Assembly (NCBI RefSeq): GCF_045207785.1 | Contig: NZ_CP108777.1 | Span: forward strand, 3,038,001-3,102,000 | Source: Embleya sp045207785 | Lineage (GTDB): Bacteria > Actinomycetota > Actinomycetes > Streptomycetales > Streptomycetaceae | DNA length: 64,000 nucleotides | Direction of reading: 5' to 3' | Part shown: positions 9,576-18,238 of the stretch, one piece after another | How positions within the stretch are numbered: position 1 is the first letter of the stretch | Layout of the letters: the number at the start of each line of letters is the position of its first letter | The notes under the pieces: model-generated | What the model saw: only the letters and a program-made list of their open reading frames with translations | Database searches by the model: none | Told to the model about the DNA's origin: nothing | Translations under genes and position numbers: made by a program

Positions 9576-10407
9576 CGACACACACGGCCGCTTTGTCGGG
9601 GTCGTTGATCCGGTCATGTGTCGGAGAGTTCCGGTCAGCTTCTGCCGGCGGGTTCCCGCCCGGTTGGTGGTGTGTCACGATCGCGATCGGTCGGGATGGT
9701 TGATCGCGTGGGGTGGCCGGCCGGTGGGGGCGTGTGCGACGCCGAGGCCGGGGCGGTGTCGTGTGTGGGCGGACGTCACGGGTTCTCGCTTGTCGACAGG
9801 ATCGCCGACTGGAAAGGGACTGTGGTGTGGCGCCTTGGTCGTCGTCAGGTAGCCGGGGAGTGGGATGAGCGACACCGACTGACGTGTGCGGGTTCACCGA
9901 CGACTGGTTCGTCCTGATCCGATTCGCCTGTATCAGCTCACAGGAGGCCGCCCGTGATCCCCGCACCCGTTCCGATTCGACGAGTGGGGGCGGTCGACGT
10001 TGCCGCAGGGCTCGGATGCCTCCAACGGCCGATGCACACCAGGCCGAGGGTTCGCCGTTTCGGCAGCCGGATCGGGTGGTTCCGGTGTTCGGGGTCGAGC
10101 GGGGGTGTCGTTCGCACCCCTCACGACACGGGGCCGCGCTTCACGGCGCCGACCGAACCTGCCCGCAGGTGATGCGTCCCGGGCTCGGGCGTTGCCGTGG
10201 GCGACCGGGGCGTGTGGGAGATGGCCCTTCGGCGCAGCGGCGGCCGGACCGGCCCGGTCGTCACGAGTGAGCCCCCTTTGGGCGTCACGTGCTTGCCGTG
10301 CCGGGCCTCGGTCGCCCTGGTAAGCCCGGGGCGCCGGGTGAACGATCACCCGCCATCGAGCGGTATGCAGTTGCCTCGTCCTTCACACCGAGAGCTTGGA
10401 GTCTGCG
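9576..10407. other. Gene-poor stretch before the large-protein cassette
   Basis: About 830 bases without a convincing gene on either strand. It should contain the promoter of the cassette beginning at 10408, but I could not pick out a -35/-10 pair with confidence. Confidence 0.3.
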
Positions 10408-11577
10408 ATGGGCATTCCCGTTCCGCCCGGTCCCCACGCGAGGGTGATCTTCGTCGGCGTCGGCCAGGGGGACTGCACTCTGATCGTCTTTCCGGAGCCA
10501 CCGCACGGGACCGGCGAGGTGGTGCTGATCGATTGTGGATCGACCAAGGGCGCGAAATGCCTCATTCCCGGCGAGCCGCAGAGAATTGTGGAAGCGCTGG
10601 AAAACGTCCGGCACAACCTGAACACTTTCGTGCCGCGCAAGGTGATCGACCACCTTTTTCTCACCCACGCCGACGAGGACCACTACAACCTCCTGATCCG
10701 GGCGCTGCAGGGGTTCACGGTCAAGGACAGCTACTACACCGGGGCTCTGGAGGACTACCGGAACGGCCGCGACAAATCAGGCGGCATCGAGAACGCCACA
10801 TACGAGTGGCTCCGGAGCCACAACGCCGAGCCGCTCCCCGATTGCCTCGTGTACAGCGGGCCCCCGGCAGGTGCGGACCCCACCACGCCCTGGCAGTACG
10901 GCCGGCCGATCGTTCCCCTCGGCAGCGACGAGGGTCTGTATGCCCTGGCGGCCAATGCCACCGGCAAGTCCGCGAAACGCAGGGCCGATTGGCAGAAGTA
11001 CCTGTCCTCCTTGGTCGATCCGCACGAGAAGACCCGCCTGTGGAAAGAACTCTCCCGTTACGACCCGAATCCGGACAGCCTGGTTCTGGCGCTGGTCTAC
11101 AAGAAGAACGTGATGGTGTTCATGGGGGACGCGACGAGGGCGACCGAGGACTTCATCCTCGACGTCTGGGCGGTGTCCGCGCTTCCTCCGTTCGACGTGA
11201 CCCTCAAGTTGGGGCACCACGGCAGCGACACGTCGTCCACCGAGAGGTGGATCAAGCTGCTCAAGCCGAAGCGCCTCACCGTCAGTTCGGGCACCAAGCG
11301 CTTCGGCGGCATTGTCGGCATCCCCAAGAGAAGCCATTTGGACCGGGTCGAGGGGTGGTCGGCCGCCATCGCCCCGGCCACCCCGCACGAGTACATCTTC
11401 TTCGACGACCGTGGCCTGGACGACTTCGACGCCGAACCCACGGACCGGTCGGTCTTCACCTCGCACGTAATGCGCAACCCGGAGTGGAAGCGCCCGATGC
11501 CGGAGGACGATCGCTTCTTCTGTGGTAACTGGCATCTGACGGTCGACGCCGCCGGCAACGTCATGACCGGCTTCTGA
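10408..11577 (+). CDS. ComEC/Rec2-like metallo-beta-lactamase-fold hydrolase
   Basis: 389 residues. The ATG at 10408 is preferred over the in-frame TTG at 10396, because GGAG lies about six bases before it. The N-terminus (ARVIFVGVGQGDCTLIVF) is the usual opening of soluble ComEC-like hydrolases. The metal motif THADEDH has H87, D89, D91 and H92, the HxDxDH variant of this subfamily. A second signature, GHHGSDTSS, lies near residue 270. No membrane segments, so it is not a DNA-uptake channel. It is probably a cytoplasmic phosphodiesterase or nuclease. It is the first gene of a five-gene co-directional cassette, 22 bases before the next gene. Confidence 0.8.
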   Translation: MGIPVPPGPHARVIFVGVGQGDCTLIVFPEPPHGTGEVVLIDCGSTKGAKCLIPGEPQRIVEALENVRHNLNTFVPRKVIDHLFLTHADEDHYNLLIRALQGFTVKDSYYTGALEDYRNGRDKSGGIENATYEWLRSHNAEPLPDCLVYSGPPAGADPTTPWQYGRPIVPLGSDEGLYALAANATGKSAKRRADWQKYLSSLVDPHEKTRLWKELSRYDPNPDSLVLALVYKKNVMVFMGDATRATEDFILDVWAVSALPPFDVTLKLGHHGSDTSSTERWIKLLKPKRLTVSSGTKRFGGIVGIPKRSHLDRVEGWSAAIAPATPHEYIFFDDRGLDDFDAEPTDRSVFTSHVMRNPEWKRPMPEDDRFFCGNWHLTVDAAGNVMTGF

Positions 11578-11599
11578 CGGACCACGAGGGGGATGCATC

Positions 11600-12631
11600 A
11601 TGGCGCTGACGACAGAGGAACTCCGGCGCAGATTCACGGCGGTCGAAGGTGAGTTCCGGCTGACGGCGGACGAACTGGCCATACCTGGGACGGAGGAACT
11701 GTTCGGCACGTACCTGGGCGGACCCCTGTCCGTGACCGGTGTGACCGCCACCGACCCGGAACGCCTCACGCTCTGCGGAGTGGTCACGGTTCCCGGTGTC
11801 CCCGCGGAGGCCGAGGCGACGGTCACGTTCTCCGCGAACACCACGGCCTCGCCCCAGGTCGTGACCGGCCTGACCGTCGACGTCACATTGACCACTTCCC
11901 CGGACCCGGGCGAGTGGAGAATCGACCTGCCGTACCTACGGCTCGAAGCCGACTTCCTCCGCGAATACGGCTTCGAACGGTTGCTGTTGGTGCTGAGCGC
12001 CGAACCCGGCGCCGACGATGTGGTGAGCACAACCGCGACCGTGGGCGGCGACCTGCCGTTCGCCGCCGCCGGCACAGCGGCACTGAGGCTGCGGACACTG
12101 CCCCAGCAGGGCCCGGCCGCGACCACGTACACCCTGAACGGCGCATTTTCCGAAGTGGCCTTCTCTTCCCTCGACGATCTCGGCCAACTCGTGCCGGGAG
12201 CCTCCTCCGGAGGCTTCGCGCTGCCCGATCTTCCCGGCCTTCCGCTCCCGGCAACCGTCGAACTCGCCGGTCTGAGTATCGTCTTCACCCCCGACGTCCA
12301 TCGCGCGGCCGCCGGGCTGGACCCGGTGCTCGCCGCGTCGGTACGGGTGGACATCCCCGCCCGCTGGTCCCTGATCCCCGGCGTGTTCGAGATCGAGGAC
12401 ATCGATGTCGAGTTCGGCGTGGCGTCCCCGCGCACCCCCGGGGCGAGCGTGCACGCCCGGATCGGCGGCGTCCTGCGTATTGGTGAAGCCTTCGTCGGGG
12501 TGTCGGTCTCCGTGCCGGAACTCGACCTGAACGCCGAACTGCTCCAGCCGCTCCCGCTCGCCGACGTCGTCGCCCTCTTCCTGCCCGATGTCGAGATCTC
12601 CGCCGGGGACGTCGAGGCGTTCGGCGCGTGA
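11600..12631 (+). CDS. Large beta-rich protein, N-terminal part (ends at in-frame TGA)
   Basis: 343 residues, ATG at 11600 with GAGGGGG upstream. The sequence is beta-rich, with repeated units of roughly 200-250 residues (for example EFRLTADELAIPGTEELF and GPLSVTGVTATDPERL). No Cys, signal peptide or membrane helix is visible. It ends at TGA 12629-12631, but the same frame runs on open and protein-like (KDYGVELSLAGPWDIGDVFA) into the 12722-15964 segment. The two are most likely one gene of about 1,453 residues split by a nonsense codon at codon 344. The combined product resembles the uncharacterised DUF6603-type giant proteins; that assignment is from memory and tentative. Confidence 0.65.
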   Translation: MALTTEELRRRFTAVEGEFRLTADELAIPGTEELFGTYLGGPLSVTGVTATDPERLTLCGVVTVPGVPAEAEATVTFSANTTASPQVVTGLTVDVTLTTSPDPGEWRIDLPYLRLEADFLREYGFERLLLVLSAEPGADDVVSTTATVGGDLPFAAAGTAALRLRTLPQQGPAATTYTLNGAFSEVAFSSLDDLGQLVPGASSGGFALPDLPGLPLPATVELAGLSIVFTPDVHRAAAGLDPVLAASVRVDIPARWSLIPGVFEIEDIDVEFGVASPRTPGASVHARIGGVLRIGEAFVGVSVSVPELDLNAELLQPLPLADVVALFLPDVEISAGDVEAFGA

Positions 12632-12721
12632 GTCAACGCGCGGTCGAAGGACTACGGTGTCGAGCTGAGCCTGGCCGGCCCCTGGGACATCGGGGACGTC
12701 TTCGCGCTGACCGGCATCGAG

Positions 12722-15700
12722 TTGTCCGTCCAGGGCACCGGAACGGGACGGCCCACCGCGGGGCTGGCCGCCGAGGTGGCCGTGGGCCGGGCCACGCTTC
12801 GTGTCCAGGCCCGATACGACGACGGCCTGTGGCGCTTCTCCGGCACCGCCGCGGATGTGGTCCCCGCCGACCTGTTCGCGCTGTTCGGCGTCTCGCCGCC
12901 CGCGCTGCTCGCGGATCTGGTCGTTCGCGAGACCTCGATGTCCTTCGACGGCACCGGCCGCGAATTCGACGTGGTGTGCATGTGCGAGTTCCCGTTGGGC
13001 GATGCCGACGCGGTGCTGACCCTGCGGGCGGCCGTGGGACCCAAGCCCCCCGCGGGGGCCCGGCCGGTGACCTTCGACGGCGACCTGACGGTATGGGCGG
13101 ACGTCGATGGGCAGGACCCGATCCCGCTGGAATTCGCGGTGTCGTTCCGATCGTCGGACCCCGGGACGACGCTGACCGCGACCTGGCAGGCGGGCACCGG
13201 GCAGGACCCGGTGGCTCTTCCGGTGTTGCTGGACGCTCTGGGCATGGACGGCGTCGAGGAACTGGTCGACAACCTGCCGCACGGCATGCTGCCGGTGGTT
13301 GTGGGGGCGTCCTTGGTTTGGGAGCGGGGAGCGAGCCCGGGGCCGGGTTCGCTGGTGGTGTCGGTGGCGGTCGGACGGGTGGGGGTGGTGGCGGCGTCGA
13401 TGCCCACCGGCGGCGCGGGGAGCCCCGTGGCCCGCCTGGTGGCGGTGCGTGGGGCGGTGGGGGCCCGGGCGTCGGATCTGCCGCTGGTGGGGGAGAGCAT
13501 CCCCGCGGATCGTGACGTCGTCGTCACGGGGGCTCATTTCCTGTACGCGGACCGCGTGTTGCCGCTGGACCGGGTCCGGGAGTTGAACGCGGTCGTCGCG
13601 GGCATGCCCGGCGCCGACGAGGGGCTGCTGCCCACGCTGCCGGAACAGGCGCTGCAACGCGGCCTGGTGATCTGGGTGACGGTGACGGTCGGCGAGGAGG
13701 TGCTGTCGCCGCTGGTCCTGCGGCCGAACCCCGGCGGGTCGCCCGCGCTTTCGCCCGGGGCGCCCCCGAACCCGACACCCGCGCCCGCGCCTGCGGACGC
13801 GGTCGAGGGCGCGGTCGTGCTCGGGCGTGAACGCGGCGACGCCGCCCGCCAGGTGGACCTGGTCTTCGGCCCGGTACGGATCCGCCGGATCAGCCTGGGC
13901 TACGCGCGCGGCCGGCTGTTCGTCGCCGTCGACGCGACGTTCTCCCTGGGCCCCGTCCAACTGGACACGATCGGCCTGGGCCTGGGCCTGGACGAGGACT
14001 TCACGCCCACGCCCGTGCTGCAGGGCGCGGGCCTGCGCGTCGACGCGGCCCCGCTGAAGATCACCGGCGCTCTGGAGGTCCGCGACGACGACCGATTCGC
14101 CATCTACATCGCGGGCCTGATCACGGTCGAGGCCGGGTTCTTCGCCATGCAGGCGGCCGGCAGCTACGCCCGCAGTGTGGACGGCTGGTCGTCGGTGTTC
14201 CTGTTCGGCGAGATCGCCGCCACTGGTGGGGCCGCGTTGTTCGTCGCCCCACCGTTCACGGTGACCGCGGTCTCGGCCGGGTTCGGCGTCAACAGCACGC
14301 TGCGTATCCCGGCCGTCGACGAACTGGAAGCCTTCCCGCTGGTGTCCAACCTGGCCGGCGGGGGCTCCGGGAGCACCCCGCAGGAGGCCCTGGAGGCGCT
14401 GGCGGACTGGGTGACTCCCGCCCAGGGACGCTACTGGGCCGCGGCCGGGGTGGAATTCACCCTGTTCAAGTTCATCGCCACCCGCGCGCTCGCGGTCGCG
14501 GAGTTCGGCGACGACCTGAAACTGGCGCTGCTCGGCCGCACCTCGGTGACCTTCCCGCGCAACGCGGACCGCGCAAAGAAGGTCCACGCCCGCATCGACA
14601 TCGACCTCAAACTCGCCTACCAGCAATCCCAGGGCCTGCTCTCCCTCGATGTGGCGGTCGGCGCCGGCTCGTTCGTCTTCGACCCCGCGTGCCGGCTCAC
14701 CGGCGGCATCGCCGTCTACATCTGGACCGCCGGCCGACACGCGGGCGACTTCGTCGTCACCGCCGGCGGCTACCACCCGCGGTTCGAGAAGAACCTGCCC
14801 GCGCACTACCCCCGCCCGGCCCGCCTCGGCTTCGTCTGGTCCCCGGACGACAAGATCATGGTGAAGGCGCAGGGCTACACCGCGCTCACGCCCGGCGCGT
14901 TCATGGTCGGCGGGCGGCTGGCCGCCACCTACGACGCGGGCCTGCTGTCCGCCTGGTTCACCGCCTACCTGGACGTGTTGATCCAGTGGCGCCCGTTCCT
15001 GCTGGACGCCGAACTCGGCATCAGCATCGGCGTCGCGTTCACCATCAAGATCTTGTTCGTCAAGGTCCGGGTCTCCATCGAGGTCGGCATCAAACTCGCC
15101 CTGTGGACCCCGCCGTTCGGCGGCCGTGTCACCGTCAAGGTCTGGTTCATCTCGTTCAGCTTCGACATCGGCTCCAAGCGCCCCGAGCTGGACGCGGCGA
15201 ACTGGCCGGAGGTACGCGACCAACTCCCGGATCCGCTGAGCATCACCCCACTTCAGGGGCTGCTCGCCGACGTCGACGCCGGCGAGCTCGCCGCCCGCCG
15301 CGCCGACCGGGAACCGATGCTGGTCGCCTCCGCCGGGTTCGCCTTCACCGTCGACACGGTCGTCCCGGCCACCCGCATCCACCTCAACGACGATCCGTTC
15401 GCGCCAAACGACGAAGACGGCGACCTGATCAGCATCCGGCCGATGCGCAAGAACGCCTCCGTCACCTCCGAGTTCCGGGTCACCGTCACGGGCACCCAGG
15501 CATTCGACGATCAGGACTGGACCATCGAGGTCCTCAAGCGCGACGCCCCCGCGGCCCTGTGGGGACGCCCGCTCGACAAGCCCGCCCAGGCACTCGACCA
15601 GCCCGCCCTGCTGCCCGACCGGCTCACCGGCCTGCGGTTCAAGGTCCTCGAACCCTTCACCGACGGCGAAATCGGCCCGGTCCCCACCCAGGCCCTGAAA

Positions 15701-15964
15701 GTCACCCCCCTGGACAGCGGGCGCACACCGCTGCGCGAGGACCAGCCGCAGGGCTCCCTCCCCGCGGTCGATGCCCGCGACAGCGTCGAGGTCATCACCG
15801 AGGGCATCGATTCCGATGCCATCAAAACCCGGCGCGCCGCCGCCTACGGCGCACTGCACCGGCTGGGCCTGGCCCCCGGAGCCGACGGCGCGTCCCTGGA
15901 CATCTACGCCGCCAACGCCCGCAGCTACCTCGTCTCCAGGCCCCTGACCACCACAGCGCAGTAG
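12722..15964 (+). CDS. Large beta-rich protein (DUF6603-like), C-terminal part
   Basis: 1080 residues if translated from the TTG at 12722, the first usable start after the in-frame TGA. It has no real ribosome site, which supports it being the continuation of 11600-12631. The central part (about 14100-15170) alternates beta strands and Gly/Ala turns, with AYLDVLIQWRPFLLDAELGI, KVRVSIEVGIKLALWTPPFG and KVWFISFSFDIGSKRPEL. These stretches are typical of DUF6603-type proteins of unknown function. The C-terminal 250 residues are more polar. No catalytic motif seen. Alternation of hydrophobic residues suggests a giant beta-solenoid or barrel-like scaffold; that is inference. Confidence 0.6.
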   Translation: MSVQGTGTGRPTAGLAAEVAVGRATLRVQARYDDGLWRFSGTAADVVPADLFALFGVSPPALLADLVVRETSMSFDGTGREFDVVCMCEFPLGDADAVLTLRAAVGPKPPAGARPVTFDGDLTVWADVDGQDPIPLEFAVSFRSSDPGTTLTATWQAGTGQDPVALPVLLDALGMDGVEELVDNLPHGMLPVVVGASLVWERGASPGPGSLVVSVAVGRVGVVAASMPTGGAGSPVARLVAVRGAVGARASDLPLVGESIPADRDVVVTGAHFLYADRVLPLDRVRELNAVVAGMPGADEGLLPTLPEQALQRGLVIWVTVTVGEEVLSPLVLRPNPGGSPALSPGAPPNPTPAPAPADAVEGAVVLGRERGDAARQVDLVFGPVRIRRISLGYARGRLFVAVDATFSLGPVQLDTIGLGLGLDEDFTPTPVLQGAGLRVDAAPLKITGALEVRDDDRFAIYIAGLITVEAGFFAMQAAGSYARSVDGWSSVFLFGEIAATGGAALFVAPPFTVTAVSAGFGVNSTLRIPAVDELEAFPLVSNLAGGGSGSTPQEALEALADWVTPAQGRYWAAAGVEFTLFKFIATRALAVAEFGDDLKLALLGRTSVTFPRNADRAKKVHARIDIDLKLAYQQSQGLLSLDVAVGAGSFVFDPACRLTGGIAVYIWTAGRHAGDFVVTAGGYHPRFEKNLPAHYPRPARLGFVWSPDDKIMVKAQGYTALTPGAFMVGGRLAATYDAGLLSAWFTAYLDVLIQWRPFLLDAELGISIGVAFTIKILFVKVRVSIEVGIKLALWTPPFGGRVTVKVWFISFSFDIGSKRPELDAANWPEVRDQLPDPLSITPLQGLLADVDAGELAARRADREPMLVASAGFAFTVDTVVPATRIHLNDDPFAPNDEDGDLISIRPMRKNASVTSEFRVTVTGTQAFDDQDWTIEVLKRDAPAALWGRPLDKPAQALDQPALLPDRLTGLRFKVLEPFTDGEIGPVPTQALKVTPLDSGRTPLREDQPQGSLPAVDARDSVEVITEGIDSDAIKTRRAAAYGALHRLGLAPGADGASLDIYAANARSYLVSRPLTTTAQ

Positions 15965-15979
15965 AGAGGGAGCCCTCCG

Positions 15980-18238
15980 TTGGCCACCGGACCCAACCTG
16001 CACATCACCTTCTACGACTACCTGGCTCCCCGCCTCACCGCCGGCACCTACCGGATCCACGCCGAGCACACGCTCCTGGAAGGCACCACCGACATCACCG
16101 GCGGTGACGGGCTGCCCGATGCCGACGCCGAATTCGAGGTGCGGGCCGCCCAGTTCATGCTCGACGAGAGCGCCGTGCACACGGTGTACCCGCCACGCGG
16201 ATCCTCCGGGCGCTACGACACCGTCCTGCCGCACATCACCTTGACCCGGTCCGTCCTGCCGTGGGAACGCAAGATCCCCTGGTCCAAGGCCACCGCCCGC
16301 GCGCCGTGGATGGCCCTGCTGGTCTTCGCGGAAGGCGAACTCCCCGACGACCCCGAAGCCCTGGGGATCGCCACCTCGCGCACCGTCGCCCAGCTGTGCA
16401 CCACCGGCGAACCGGCCGTCCGGCCCCCGGCGATCGACCCGAACGACCTCGACCCCAAGACCCTGACGTCCGGCTGCCGCACCATCGACGTCCCCACGGA
16501 ACTGTTCACCGCCCTGATCCCGACCGAGGACGAGCTCTACTACCTCGCCCACGTCCGCGACGTGTACCAGCCCCGCCCACGGGCGGACGGCGAGGTCCTC
16601 ACCGAAGGCTCGTTCGCCGTCGTCACCGGCAACCGCTTCCTGCGCGAGCCGGGCCCGCGCACCGCGCACCTGGTCTCCCTCGAAGGCCACGACGAGCCCC
16701 TCAAAGGCGAGTACGGGTCAACGACCACGCACATACGCCTGGCATCCCTGTGGTCCTGGAACTTCACCCACGACCCCGCCGGCCTGGACCCGGCCCGCCT
16801 GCTGCAGCAACTGGTCGCCCCCGGTCTGGAGGATCCGACCGACCCGGCCAACGCCGAGCGCCTCGCCCTGCGCCTGGAGCCCGCCATCGCACCCGATCAC
16901 GACCCCGACGCGGACGAGCAATACGCCCTCGACCGGCTCGCCGCCGGCTACGTCCCCCTCCCACAACGCCTGCTGTCGGGCGAACTCGGCTACGCCTGGT
17001 ACCGCGGCCCCTGCACCCCCGTCACCACCCAGCCGCTGCCCGACGGGTACGACGCGGACCCCAAGACGCAGACCACCGCCGACCACGCCCTCGTCTACGA
17101 CAAGGACTACGGCGTCTACGACGTCGGCTACGCCTGCGCCTGGACGCTCGGGCGCACCCTGGCGCTGGCCGACCCCGACTACAGCGCCGACCTGACCCGC
17201 GCCCGCCGCGAACTGTCCAACCACGCCGTCGCCCTGATGGCCCTGGCCGCCGACCCCGCCCGCGCCCGCACCAACACACCACGCACCGGCGACACCGCGG
17301 CCGACCCCGACACCGACCTACGCCCCAACCTCGGCTGGCTGCGCACCCTCGCCACCGCCAGCCGCGACCTCCCCAGGGCCATGGCCGCACCCCAGCCCCA
17401 CGCCGACCTGCCCGAGGAACCGGCTCCCGCCCCGCTCGGCCGCGCCGACCGGCGCCTCCTCCTCGGCACCCGGTCCCGCCAAGCCGCCCTGCGCAGCACC
17501 GCCGAGGATCGCACCGCCGGCATGCCCGCATGGCTGGACCGCCTCGACCACCTGTACGGCATCCCGTTCAACCACCTCGTCCCCGACCCGCGCATGCTGC
17601 CGCCCGAATCGCTGCGCCTGTTCCGCGTCGACCCGCAGTGGCTCGACGCGCTGCGCAACGGGGCCCGCAGCGTCGGCCTGCACACCAGCCTGGACCAGCA
17701 GCTCGACTCCACCCTGCATGCCGCCCTCGCGGCCCGCAGCACGGCGGCGGCCCCCACCGCCGGGCTGCTGCTGCGCTCGGCTCTGGTCCCGGCCTGGCCC
17801 GAGTTCGACCTCGTCGCCCGCCGGGGCGAGCGGGTGTTGACCGAGCTGCGGCGCGCCCACCCCGCGCCCGACGTCCTGCTGCTGCTGTTCGACGACGTCC
17901 CCGAGACCGTCGTGATCCGCGAACCCGGCGAGGGCATCCACTTCGGCACCGACCCGAACGGCAGGATCGCGCTGCGGCGCCTGGACCCCGACGACGGCGA
18001 CCTCGGCGCGCCGTTGGAGCGCGCCTGGCCCGACGCGGGTTCGATCCACGACAGCTTCCTGCGGGAAGGGCCGCACGGTGTCCTGAACCTGCTCGGCCCA
18101 GGCGGTCTCGTTCCCGCCCTGTCCGGCGAGTTCGAGCACACCGAGCGGCTGAGTCCCAGCGAGTTCGCCATCGAGATGATCAACGCGCCACTCGAGCAGA
18201 AGCTGGTGCCCGCCCCCGGAGGTTCCCGCGTTGAGTGA
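15980..18238 (+). CDS. Large hypothetical protein of the 10.4-24.3 kb cassette
   Basis: 752 residues. The TTG start at 15980 has GAGAGGGAG eight bases upstream, 15 bases after the previous stop. Soluble and mixed alpha/beta; no signal peptide or membrane segment. The sequence seems modular. An N-terminal beta domain (HITFYDYLAPRLTAGTYRIH) is followed by a middle segment rich in Asp/Pro. The C-terminal third contains IPFNHLVPDPRMLPPESLRL and FRVDPQWLDALRNGARSVG, which look like a conserved core. I do not recognise a named domain. Its last eight bases overlap the next gene, so the two are translationally coupled and their products probably act together. Confidence 0.65.
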   Translation: MATGPNLHITFYDYLAPRLTAGTYRIHAEHTLLEGTTDITGGDGLPDADAEFEVRAAQFMLDESAVHTVYPPRGSSGRYDTVLPHITLTRSVLPWERKIPWSKATARAPWMALLVFAEGELPDDPEALGIATSRTVAQLCTTGEPAVRPPAIDPNDLDPKTLTSGCRTIDVPTELFTALIPTEDELYYLAHVRDVYQPRPRADGEVLTEGSFAVVTGNRFLREPGPRTAHLVSLEGHDEPLKGEYGSTTTHIRLASLWSWNFTHDPAGLDPARLLQQLVAPGLEDPTDPANAERLALRLEPAIAPDHDPDADEQYALDRLAAGYVPLPQRLLSGELGYAWYRGPCTPVTTQPLPDGYDADPKTQTTADHALVYDKDYGVYDVGYACAWTLGRTLALADPDYSADLTRARRELSNHAVALMALAADPARARTNTPRTGDTAADPDTDLRPNLGWLRTLATASRDLPRAMAAPQPHADLPEEPAPAPLGRADRRLLLGTRSRQAALRSTAEDRTAGMPAWLDRLDHLYGIPFNHLVPDPRMLPPESLRLFRVDPQWLDALRNGARSVGLHTSLDQQLDSTLHAALAARSTAAAPTAGLLLRSALVPAWPEFDLVARRGERVLTELRRAHPAPDVLLLLFDDVPETVVIREPGEGIHFGTDPNGRIALRRLDPDDGDLGAPLERAWPDAGSIHDSFLREGPHGVLNLLGPGGLVPALSGEFEHTERLSPSEFAIEMINAPLEQKLVPAPGGSRVE

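Noticed and set aside
11936..16690. 1,584-codon minus-strand frame opposite the giant beta-rich gene
   Set aside because: Despite its length it is Gly/Val/Asp/Arg repetitive noise mirroring the strong codon bias of the plus strand. The plus strand has ribosome sites, operon spacing and recognisable domains.
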